NCBI GenBank assembly: GCA_019636335.1
Contig: JAHBXR010000006.1
Location: 1 to 64,000 of the forward strand
From: Pirellulales bacterium
GTDB lineage: Bacteria > Planctomycetota > Planctomycetia > Pirellulales > JAEUIK01
Reading direction: 5' to 3'
DNA: 64,000 bases
Shown here: positions 27,560-35,040 of the stretch, one piece after another
Layout of the letters: every line of letters starts with the position of its first letter
Numbering within the stretch: position 1 is the first letter of the stretch
The notes under the pieces: generated by a model
The model's database searches: none
Seen by the model: the letters and a program-made list of their open reading frames with translations, nothing else
Told to the model about the DNA's origin: nothing
Made by a program: the position numbers and the translations under genes

Positions 27560-29860
27560 ATGCATCGTTCGAAAATCGCCGCCGTGACCGCGCGCGCGTC
27601 CGTCAGAATCACCCTGGCCGCGCGCGGGGAAGGTCGCCGGCTGATCCGGTGGATCGGGGGCATCGGCCTTGTTGTCTGCCTGGCGACAGTTACCCCGGCA
27701 AGCGCTGCGCCGCCAACTTACCAAATTATTGACATTGGATTGACGGGAGCCGAGCACACCCGCGACGACGGTTACAAGGACAGCCTATCGCAGCATCTCA
27801 ACGAGGCGGGGCAGGTGATTGGTTATTCCATGCGCTACAACGGCGGCAGCACCCAGCTCGGCCGCTCGGCGTGGCTATTCGACGGATCGACCACCCAAAA
27901 TGTCGGATTCTCGGGCGCCGAGCACACTCGTGACGACGGGTTCCAGTTCAGCGAACCGCAGCAACTCAATGAGGCCGGGCAGGTGATGGGCTTCACAGAC
28001 CGCTACAACGGCGGCAGCACCACTCTTGGCCGATCCGCCTGGCTGTACGACGGTTCGACGACGTTGATTATCGGACTCTTGGACACCGAACATACCCGCA
28101 GCGACGGGTACAGGTTAACTTGGGCCGATAGCCTCAACGAGGCCGGGCAGGTGATCGGCAGGTCAGAGCGCTACATTGGCATTGTCGGATATGGCCGATC
28201 GGCCTGGCTGTTTGATGGATCGACCACATGGAACATCGGTCTGGTAGGCGCCGAACACACCCGCGACGACGGGTACAAATACAGCGAACCGCAGCAGCTC
28301 AACGAGGCCGGGCAGGTGATCGGCAGTTCAATTATCTACGACGGTGGCAGCTATTATTATGGTATTGGCCAATCTGCCTGGCTGTACGACGGCGCGACGA
28401 CGCTGAACATCGGCCTGGTAGATGCCGAGCATTCCAGCGGCGGCGGGTCCAGGTACAGCGAATCGAAGCAGCTCACCAATGCCGGGCAGGTGATCGGCAC
28501 ATCACAGCGCTACAGCGGAATTGGTGGATATGGCCAATCTGCCTGGCTGTACAACGGCTCGACGACACTGATCATCGGGCTCGTTGACGCCGAACACACC
28601 AGTGTGTATGAGGACAAGTACAGCGAACCCCAGCAGCTCAACGAAGCCGGGCACGTGATCGGCACATCACAGCGCTACGACGCGAACTTCACTTTTGGCC
28701 AATCCGCCTGGCTGTACAACGGCTCGACCACGCTGAATATCGGACTGCTGGACGCCGAACACACCCGCAACGACGGGCGCAAGTACAGCGATCCCGTGCA
28801 GCTCAACAATGCCGGGCAGGTGATCGGCTACTCTGAGCGCTACAACGGCGGCAGCACCACTCTTGGCCTGTCCGCCTGGCTGTACGACGGCTCGACCACG
28901 CTGAATATCGGACTCTCTGGCGCCGAACATACGCGCAACGATGGGTACCAGTCCAGCGGTGCGTGGCAGCTCAACGAAGCCGGGCAGGTCATTGGTTCCT
29001 CAATCCGCTACAACGGCGGCAGCGTTACTCTTGGCAACTCCGCCTGGCTGTACGACGGCTCGACCACGCTGAATATCGGACTCACTGGCGCCGAACATAC
29101 GCGCAACGATGGGTACCAGTACAGCGGTGCGTGGCAGCTCAACGAAGCCGGGCAGGTCATTGGTTCCTCAAACCGCTACAACGGCGGCAGCACCGCTCTT
29201 GGCCAGTCCGCCTGGCTATACGACGGCTCGACCACGCTGAACATCGGACTCGTGAGCGCTGAACATTCCAGGGACGACGGGACCAAGGGCAGCACAGCGC
29301 AACAGCTTAACGAGGCCGGGCAGGTCATCGGCTACTCGGTACGTTTCTACGGCGACGCATACCTCGGGCAAGATGCCTGGGTCTACGATCCGGTCCTGGG
29401 CACGATTCCCCTGCAACTTTCGGTACGCGACGACGGCTATGCATACAGCAGCGCCCAGTTTCTGGGCGCGGATGGCGTGACGCTAGGCCTTTACTCGCTT
29501 TACGACGGAATGACCACGGTCGGAACACGTGCCTTCTACTGGAGCGCCAGCGATGGGCTGTGGGACCTGGGGGCACTGGTGGACGGAGGCTTGTCGGCCA
29601 ACGGTTGGGAGCACCTGGCCCGTGGAATGCGCGCCAACGGCCTGGGCTATATCAGCGGCTACGGCTTGGCCGCCGGCCTGCCGCCCGGCAGCCGCTCTGA
29701 GTTTCTGATGGTTCCCGTGCCCGAGCCCGGCTCGCGGTTGCTCGCTTGTCTAGGCGTCGCGTGCCTCATGGCACTCGTCGTCGGCCGACCCGCGACGCAA
29801 CATCATTGGAGGCGAAATCCATTTACGTTACGTGGAGCAACGAACCAATGCAATTCCTGA
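27560..29860 (+). CDS. HAF-type repeat PEP-CTERM protein
   Basis: A 766-aa exported protein. After a long basic N-region and signal peptide (WIGGIGLVVCLATVTPASA, cleavage near 55), ten tandem units of about 56 residues follow, each beginning xNIGLxxAEHTRDDGY and containing QLNEAGQVIG, RYNGGSTTLG and SAWLYDGSTT. This resembles HAF-repeat extracellular proteins. The DNA repeats have a 168-bp period, and the eighth and ninth units are almost identical. It ends with a PEP-CTERM sorting signal (VPVPEPGSRLLACLGVACLMALV). It is probably a surface structural protein; enzymatic motifs are absent. Confidence 0.85.
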   Translation: MHRSKIAAVTARASVRITLAARGEGRRLIRWIGGIGLVVCLATVTPASAAPPTYQIIDIGLTGAEHTRDDGYKDSLSQHLNEAGQVIGYSMRYNGGSTQLGRSAWLFDGSTTQNVGFSGAEHTRDDGFQFSEPQQLNEAGQVMGFTDRYNGGSTTLGRSAWLYDGSTTLIIGLLDTEHTRSDGYRLTWADSLNEAGQVIGRSERYIGIVGYGRSAWLFDGSTTWNIGLVGAEHTRDDGYKYSEPQQLNEAGQVIGSSIIYDGGSYYYGIGQSAWLYDGATTLNIGLVDAEHSSGGGSRYSESKQLTNAGQVIGTSQRYSGIGGYGQSAWLYNGSTTLIIGLVDAEHTSVYEDKYSEPQQLNEAGHVIGTSQRYDANFTFGQSAWLYNGSTTLNIGLLDAEHTRNDGRKYSDPVQLNNAGQVIGYSERYNGGSTTLGLSAWLYDGSTTLNIGLSGAEHTRNDGYQSSGAWQLNEAGQVIGSSIRYNGGSVTLGNSAWLYDGSTTLNIGLTGAEHTRNDGYQYSGAWQLNEAGQVIGSSNRYNGGSTALGQSAWLYDGSTTLNIGLVSAEHSRDDGTKGSTAQQLNEAGQVIGYSVRFYGDAYLGQDAWVYDPVLGTIPLQLSVRDDGYAYSSAQFLGADGVTLGLYSLYDGMTTVGTRAFYWSASDGLWDLGALVDGGLSANGWEHLARGMRANGLGYISGYGLAAGLPPGSRSEFLMVPVPEPGSRLLACLGVACLMALVVGRPATQHHWRRNPFTLRGATNQCNS

Positions 29861-30627
29861 GATGGTGCCTGTCCTGCCTGGTAATGTGCATGATGGCAAA
29901 TCAAGCCACGGCCACCGAGTTACGCGAACTCGTGTTCGAGATCGATCCCGAGCGATCGTACCTGACATACTCGGGCTACGCATTCGAGCAGGTCACCACA
30001 TTATACCCGGGGAGCCTGACCGCTAACGTATCAGGACAACTGTATGGATTCCACCAGCGCGAAAGCACCAGCGTAATCGCCTATTTCGACAGTCACTTGA
30101 CTCGCTGGGCGACGCTTCAAGTCGACGATCCCAAGCCGATTCCCATTGAGCCATGGCAACAATACCAAGCATCCTTTGTTGGTGGGGCGAACTGGGGCCC
30201 GTTTGCTTTCGATGTCACGCAAGTCGAACTCCATTCTTATAGAACTTACGCCACCTACGACCTTATCGACGTAGAACCGAATACCGACTTTGTGTTCAAC
30301 CTGGCGGGCGAAACGGTTGACCTGCGCGGCTACAAGACGAACGAGTTAGGCTTTTCAGCCTTCGGCTCAGGAACCCTTGCCTGGACAACTGAGCAAATTA
30401 GCTGGCGATACGATCTTGTTGGCAATGTCGCCACAATCACCATTCCGTTGCCTATGGATTCCGAAGGCTGGAGTGGACAACTCGTCGCCACGACGCTGCT
30501 GGTCTCGGAGCCATCCACGGCGCTGCTCGCCGGCTTCGCGACCAGCTGCCTGGCCTTAGCCAGAATCGCGCGATCTCGACGCCTATGTAAAGCAGCAGAA
30601 TCGCATTACGAAAGTGCTGTGACCTAA
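29848..30627 (+). CDS. PEP-CTERM exported protein
   Basis: A 259-aa protein starting with a signal peptide (FLRWCLSCLVMCMMANQATA). The body is beta-rich, of unknown fold (RELVFEIDPERSYLTYSGYAFEQVTT ... QVELHSYRTYATYDLIDV). It ends LLVSEPSTALLAGFATSCLALARIARSRR, a variant PEP-CTERM signal with S in place of P at the first motif position and a basic tail. The ATG at 29848 overlaps the end of the upstream repeat-protein gene by 13 bases and has GGAG nearby, so both share a transcript. Confidence 0.8.
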   Translation: MQFLRWCLSCLVMCMMANQATATELRELVFEIDPERSYLTYSGYAFEQVTTLYPGSLTANVSGQLYGFHQRESTSVIAYFDSHLTRWATLQVDDPKPIPIEPWQQYQASFVGGANWGPFAFDVTQVELHSYRTYATYDLIDVEPNTDFVFNLAGETVDLRGYKTNELGFSAFGSGTLAWTTEQISWRYDLVGNVATITIPLPMDSEGWSGQLVATTLLVSEPSTALLAGFATSCLALARIARSRRLCKAAESHYESAVT

Positions 30628-31086
30628 GATCGCCGCACTTGCAGTACGCGTCGTCACGAGTCACCCGCGATTCGTCCACACCCATCCGCGCTGTCTATGT
30701 GATTTCGATTAAACAACGCGAAATCCGAAGTACGATCAGCAGCTGACCTACTCTTTTCAAGCTGCGGCAGCAAATCCCTGTCGGCTTGGCAAAGGCATGC
30801 CGCCCCCCAAGACAGGATCCTCCCCAGGCCCTAACGGCCAGCGTCAAAGCCGCGCCCTGAATCCGCTATCGCTTCGCGGTAGACTTTCGGCGATTGGTTC
30901 GCTTGTCGTTTGCGGCGCGGACAGATTCCGTCGCTTTTACTGGCGTCTTCGGTGGGTGACTGCCATTGGACATGACACGGCTCCTTCAAAAAAAGAGAAT
31001 GCAGAAGCTACCGTCGGCTGTAATCTAGAATGGACTAGTCCTATTTGGAATCTAACGACTGTGGAAGCCCGAAGCAAGCAGATCCT
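30628..31086. other. Intergenic, no gene seen
   Basis: About 460 bases. A short open frame from 30797 has no coding character. The last 60 bases before 31087 become A+T richer and probably hold the promoter of the regulator gene. Confidence 0.35.
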
Positions 31087-31341
31087 ATGACAAAATCACG
31101 CTCGACCGACGAATTCCAACTGTTGGCGATGTTGCTGCGAAGGCACCGCGAGGCCGCGGGGCTCACGCAGGTCGATATGGCCGAGCGGCTCGGCGAGACC
31201 CAGTCGTACGTCAGCAAATGCGAGCGGGCCGACCGCCGTGTCGATCTGGTGCAACTGCGGCGGTTCTGCCGCGCCATCAAAGTCCCTCTGGTGGAATTCG
31301 TCCAAGAGTTCGAACGACTCGCATCCCGACCGCGTCGCTAG
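31087..31341 (+). CDS. XRE-family transcriptional regulator
   Basis: An 84-aa single-domain DNA-binding protein with a Cro/C1-type helix-turn-helix: LLRRHREAAGLTQVDMAERLGETQSYVSKCERADRRVDLVQLRRFCRAI. No sensor or peptidase domain is attached. The ATG at 31087 is the only sensible start. It overlaps the convergent membrane-protein gene by four bases at the stops. Such small regulators often control mobile-element or toxin-antitoxin promoters. Confidence 0.85.
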   Translation: MTKSRSTDEFQLLAMLLRRHREAAGLTQVDMAERLGETQSYVSKCERADRRVDLVQLRRFCRAIKVPLVEFVQEFERLASRPRR

Positions 31342-31865
31342 TCGGGGACACCCCCCACCTGGCCCAGCATCTGCCCTGTCCGCTCATAGTAGCGGCGAAG
31401 GCAATCACGAGACGTTGCCAGGAGAATCAGTTCGACGACGGTCCAGCCGCAAAGCGTACACGGCGACCACATGCCGTGGCTCCATTGATCGGCCAGACTG
31501 TAGAACGCACTGGCCAGCACCATGCAACCGTAAAACTGGTAATAGCGGTAGTTGTGGTCGACGGCAAGTTGAAACGCTTCCAGGTGTCGCTGGAGATGAG
31601 CGAAGTTCAGTCTCGGGGGAACGAGTCCCGTCAAATGCAGAAGCGAATCGAGCATCACCCAGCGGAAGGCGTTCACCACCAAGCCCGCCGCCAGCGATGC
31701 GACCACCACATAGAGAAACCCACCCACGGTCGGGCTGCTAGTGGGATCGACCGACATCCAGGTCGCGACTGGCTCCGAATATCGACTCGCTCCAGCTAGG
31801 CACACGAAGCCTGGCACCACATAGGCCACCACCAGTCCAAAATTGCGTTCCAACGAATCGTGCAT
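31338..31865 (-). CDS. Conserved membrane protein, unknown function
   Basis: A 175-aa protein with three to four hydrophobic segments (GLVVAYVVPGFVCLAGA, GGFLYVVVASLAAGLVVNAF, YGCMVLASAFYSLA, TVVELILLA). A charged middle region (RLNFAHLQRHLEAFQLAVDHNYRYYQFY) lies between the second and third. A similar pattern is seen in small membrane proteins of plasmids and defence islands, but I cannot assign a family. It may form a pore or anchor. Confidence 0.6.
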   Translation of the reverse strand: MHDSLERNFGLVVAYVVPGFVCLAGASRYSEPVATWMSVDPTSSPTVGGFLYVVVASLAAGLVVNAFRWVMLDSLLHLTGLVPPRLNFAHLQRHLEAFQLAVDHNYRYYQFYGCMVLASAFYSLADQWSHGMWSPCTLCGWTVVELILLATSRDCLRRYYERTGQMLGQVGGVPD

Positions 31866-32051
31866 GCAGAATCCTCAAGCTCTACGGCAACTTGAGCAGT
31901 AGCACGACATAGCGGCATCCGACAATCGGAAAACATTCGTGCCCGTTGCAACGAGCTGCCCGCTTCTTAAGTCACCTCGATTCGCCACCGCCCCATATCA
32001 CCTCCCAGAGGCAAGCCTGGTGCGGCTTTCTCTTTTTTCCGGAGGTGTGAA

Positions 32052-32318
32052 ATGGCAAGTTCCAAACCGCGTCCGATCCACGAGGTGCGCCTGGGCAGTG
32101 TCAAGGCAGCCGTGTGGCAGAACGAGACCAGCAGTGGAACCCGCTACAGCGTCACGTTGCAGCGGTTGTACAAGGATGACTCTGGCAAGTGGCAGTCGTC
32201 GGAAAGCTTCGGCCGTGACGATTTGCCAATCGTGGAAAAGGTGTGCCATATGGCCTACCTCTACATCCACGAAACGATGGAGGAGCGCAAGGCGGTCCAA
32301 CAGGAATCCGCCGCGTAA
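32052..32318 (+). CDS. Small conserved plasmid-type protein
   Basis: An 88-aa protein (HEVRLGSVKAAVWQNETSSGTRYSVTLQRLYKDDSGKWQSSESFGRDDLPIVEKVCHMAYLYI). This beta-hairpin-rich pattern recurs in small unknown proteins on plasmids and integrative elements of planctomycetes and proteobacteria. The ribosome site is strong (GGAGG, six bases before the ATG). Function is unknown. It starts the run of plasmid-like genes that includes ArdC. Confidence 0.75.
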   Translation: MASSKPRPIHEVRLGSVKAAVWQNETSSGTRYSVTLQRLYKDDSGKWQSSESFGRDDLPIVEKVCHMAYLYIHETMEERKAVQQESAA

Positions 32319-32540
32319 ATCCAGTTCGAGCGTTTCGGACGAAGAGGCACGAGCGTTTTTCGCCGCACCAGGTGACGCCTCTTCCTCGCTCTTTCTCAGC
32401 CCTGTTCTCGGGTAGACGAACGCAGCCACCGCTCGCCGGATGGCCGTCAGTGGACGGTCGTCTCACGAGACCGGTGGCGTGCATGCCATGAAGGTTTTTC
32501 CTCCCTGGGGAAAAGCCCGCCGCCGCCCTCTCTCAGCGTA

Positions 32541-32621
32541 ACACACCGGGCAAGGTCCGCCGCGCAAGCGCGGCTGCTGCTTTCCGCTGCGCGGAAAGAC
32601 TCCACCTTGCCTGCGGTGTGT
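32541..32621. other. Three-way-junction palindrome
   Basis: ACACACCG (32541-32548) pairs with CGGTGTGT (32614-32621), and the adjacent GGCAAGGT with ACCTTGCC, a 16-bp stem with a 2-nt bulge. Inside are two perfect hairpins, CCGCGC-AA-GCGCGG (32560-32573) and CTTTCCGC-TGC-GCGGAAAG (32580-32598). The block sits 90 bases upstream of the DUF1419-ArdC pair. It could be a leader RNA, or a single-stranded-DNA promoter of the type used for leading-region anti-restriction genes. Confidence 0.55.
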
Positions 32622-32710
32622 TGGACCGCTGGTCGGGCTGTCGGCAGGCCCACTCACTTTCAACCGGACTCTCGATGCCGAAGAGAGTTCACCTTCCTAG
32701 GGAGATTGTT

Positions 32711-33049
32711 ATGTCCAACACCGAACGTAGACCTGATTCGAAACTCTTGCTGGCCGATTTGCTGGCTGGCCACGTCGAACCGCTGCCTGACCAAGAACTC
32801 TCTTGGTCGGAGACGATCGACTGGCTGCATGTCGAGGGACGCATCGTTGAAGTCTCTGCCGAGACCTACGATTACTTTCTCGATGTGCTGCCGCCTCGCT
32901 ACATGCGGGGAAGCCTGTTCGCGTTCTGCGAAGGGTATGACCGCTTCCTGCTCTTCTGGAAAGCGGGTGGTAAGTACCTCGCGCGGCAGCTCTCTGACGA
33001 CGAGACCAAGAGCTTCTGCCGTGTCACCGGCGCTTCTCAAGCGAATTAG
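32711..33049 (+). CDS. DUF1419-type protein
   Basis: A 112-aa protein whose core (ELSWSETIDWLHVEGRIVEVSAETYDYFLDVLPPRYMRGSLFAFCEGYDRFLLFWKAGGKYLARQLSDDET) matches the DUF1419 family, which is common on plasmids. Function is unknown. A GGGAG-type ribosome site precedes the ATG at 32711. It is followed within ten bases by the ArdC-type gene, so the two form one operon. Confidence 0.75.
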   Translation: MSNTERRPDSKLLLADLLAGHVEPLPDQELSWSETIDWLHVEGRIVEVSAETYDYFLDVLPPRYMRGSLFAFCEGYDRFLLFWKAGGKYLARQLSDDETKSFCRVTGASQAN

Positions 33050-33059
33050 GGAGGCCGCC

Positions 33060-33908
33060 ATGAAACACGAAGAAGCCAAACAAGTCGCAGACGAGGCCCT
33101 AGCCAGTCTGGCCGAGGAATTGGCCGCTGGTCGCAGCCAAAAACTTCTCGATTACCTGGCTGTTATGGGACGCTTCCATCACTACAGCTTTGGAAACGTC
33201 CTCCTGATTGCCATCCAAAGGCCCGATGCCACGCATGTGGCCGGGTTCAACGCTTGGAAAAAGCTGGGGCGCTTCGTCAAGAAAGGGGAGAAGGGGATCA
33301 CGATCCTCGCCCCCCTGATCTACAAGCGCAAGTCCGACGAAGAAGGCCAACGTTCCGCCGACGAATCCGAGAAGGTCACTGTGCTTCGCGGATTCAAGGC
33401 GGTCCACGTCTTCGATGTGTCGCAAACCGACGGCCAGCCGTTGCCGGAATTCGCTTCCGTCAACGGTGACCCCGGAGAGTACACCGAGAAGCTCAAGGCG
33501 CTGATCGCCCGACAGGGGATTGAGCTGGTCTACGAAGACACGCTCATGGGCGCCGAGGGTCGCTCGGAAGGGGGCCGGATCACGTTACGGACTGGCCTCA
33601 GTCACGCCAAGGAGTTTGCCGTGCTGGTTCACGAACTCGCACACGAACAACTCCACAAAGGGGATCGTCGCCAACAGACGACTAAGACCATTCGGGAAAC
33701 CGAGGCCGAGGCTGTCGCTTACGTAGTCGCCAAAGGGATCGGGCTCAATACGAGCAGCGCTGCCAGCGACTACATCCAATTGTACCAGGGCACGACCGAG
33801 ACCTTGGCCGAATCGTTGGACTACATCCAGCGGGTCGCAACCGAGATCCTCTCGACCTTGCTCGCCAAACCCGCTTCAGAAGCGGACGAGGTGCCAGATG
33901 CTGCATAG
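33060..33908 (+). CDS. ardC: ArdC-type anti-restriction protein
   Basis: A 282-aa protein. The N-terminal half (EELAAGRSQKLLDYLAVMGRFHHYSFGNVLLIAIQRPDATHVAGFNAWKKLGRFVKKGEKGITILAP) is the single-stranded-DNA-binding ArdC domain, and the C-terminal half is a zinc peptidase-like domain with HELAHEQLH. ArdC proteins protect incoming single-stranded plasmid DNA from host restriction. Its position behind a folded leader and DUF1419 fits a conjugative leading region. Confidence 0.88.
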   Translation: MKHEEAKQVADEALASLAEELAAGRSQKLLDYLAVMGRFHHYSFGNVLLIAIQRPDATHVAGFNAWKKLGRFVKKGEKGITILAPLIYKRKSDEEGQRSADESEKVTVLRGFKAVHVFDVSQTDGQPLPEFASVNGDPGEYTEKLKALIARQGIELVYEDTLMGAEGRSEGGRITLRTGLSHAKEFAVLVHELAHEQLHKGDRRQQTTKTIRETEAEAVAYVVAKGIGLNTSSAASDYIQLYQGTTETLAESLDYIQRVATEILSTLLAKPASEADEVPDAA

Positions 33909-34257
33909 TCGAAGAGTGTGGGTACTGACTCCCGTTAATTCCGCCGACGAATTGGCGGAAATGCTTGTCATGAGCACCTGGACTGGTTGCTCCGCCTTCA
34001 GCGTTGGTGGTTACTTCTTTTTGAATGACGCCACTTGCGCGGATGGCGCTCAGGAGTATGCGGTCGTTCGGCAACTTGCCGACGGCCGCTACGAGCAGAT
34101 CGAAAGCATCACGTTCTCGTGGTGCAGTCCGCAGTCCGGACTTGAACTCATTCAGCGAGTGCTCGCTGGCGAGTTCGACCAGGCTGATTATCGGCGCGAA
34201 GTGCAGCCCAGGCTCCAGACGCCTGAGCAGCACGGACGTTGTCATCTATGCGCCTGA
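33898..34257 (+). CDS. Conserved unknown protein of plasmid region
   Basis: A 119-aa protein (RVWVLTPVNSADELAEMLVMSTWTGCSAFSVGGYFFLNDATCADGAQEYAVVRQLADGRYEQIESITFSWCSPQSGLELI). The pattern is one of the small unknown proteins repeatedly found beside ArdC-like genes. It overlaps the end of ardC by 11 bases and so is in the same operon. Function cannot be stated. Confidence 0.65.
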   Translation: MLHSRRVWVLTPVNSADELAEMLVMSTWTGCSAFSVGGYFFLNDATCADGAQEYAVVRQLADGRYEQIESITFSWCSPQSGLELIQRVLAGEFDQADYRREVQPRLQTPEQHGRCHLCA

Positions 34258-34268
34258 GGAGAGCCCCC

Positions 34269-34496
34269 ATGCCGACTCAGCACGACAACATCGTGCCCGA
34301 AGTACAACGACTTCGCGAAGAAGTCCGAGTGCTTCGGGACGTTCTGGATGAGATTCGTGACGAGCTGATTTGGGCGATCCGCAATGAGCGGCTGCTTTTC
34401 GTGCGCACCGAAACAACGTGCGCACCGTCTGAAGCTTCGGACGAATCAGCCGATCCACCTGCGACAGGCCCAGTCCGTCAAATCGAACTTTGGTGA
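34269..34496 (+). CDS. Small coiled-coil protein
   Basis: A 75-aa acidic protein. Residues 8-45 form a strong coiled coil (NIVPEVQRLREEVRVLRDVLDEIRDELIWAIRNERLLF), followed by a disordered tail. It is the last gene of the plasmid-like operon, 11 bases after the preceding stop. No function can be given. Confidence 0.5.
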   Translation: MPTQHDNIVPEVQRLREEVRVLRDVLDEIRDELIWAIRNERLLFVRTETTCAPSEASDESADPPATGPVRQIELW

Positions 34497-35040
34497 ACGG
34501 AAAGGAGGTTTTCTACGAGGCCCATTCCATGCACGCCGCTGGGCCTCACCATCCTCCGCGCAATAAAGGCCCCTGGAGCAGGTCCATCTGCGCCAGGGTG
34601 CCACATGGAGGATACATGCTCGCTCAGTCGTAAGGAGCGGGCGCAAGAGTTGTACTGATCTCAGCTTGAGTCCGTCAATCTCGCTAGCATCACGCTGATG
34701 GCATTTGCTTGCCCCTCGGGAATCGGACCAACAAAGGCAGGTGGCATTGAGCCTTCTCTGGCCCGTCACGCGCCGGGGCCAAGGGGCCTGGCGGCCCTCA
34801 GCGGGGCGAGCCCCGACGGATGACAGGCCGACGAAGGCAGGTGAACCCGCTTTCCGCCACGGACGGGCCTGGCCGGCAAATGCCGCACGATTACTTCACG
34901 TTCCCTGTCCCATCGCAATCCGCGCTGTTCGTACGCTACACTTTTCAACGGTAACAGCGCACTGTGTGGACACGGCGTCAATTTCACAATCCGATTCCTA
35001 GCGCTTCACGAAGGCCGCTGCCCCCAAGGGTCTCACTTGG
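34497..35040. other. Non-coding stretch
   Basis: About 540 bases without a supported gene. A short hairpin (CGGGGC-GA-GCCCCG, 34802-34815) and several weaker stems are visible. It separates the plasmid-like operon from the helicase gene and probably contains the promoter of the latter. Confidence 0.4.

Noticed and set aside
27730..29410. Tandem repeats considered as a CRISPR array
   Set aside because: The 168-bp units are in one continuous reading frame encoding protein repeats, without constant short repeats and unique spacers.
34705..35001. 97-codon open frame before the SNF2 gene
   Set aside because: It has arbitrary composition and no ribosome site; the stretch is treated as non-coding.
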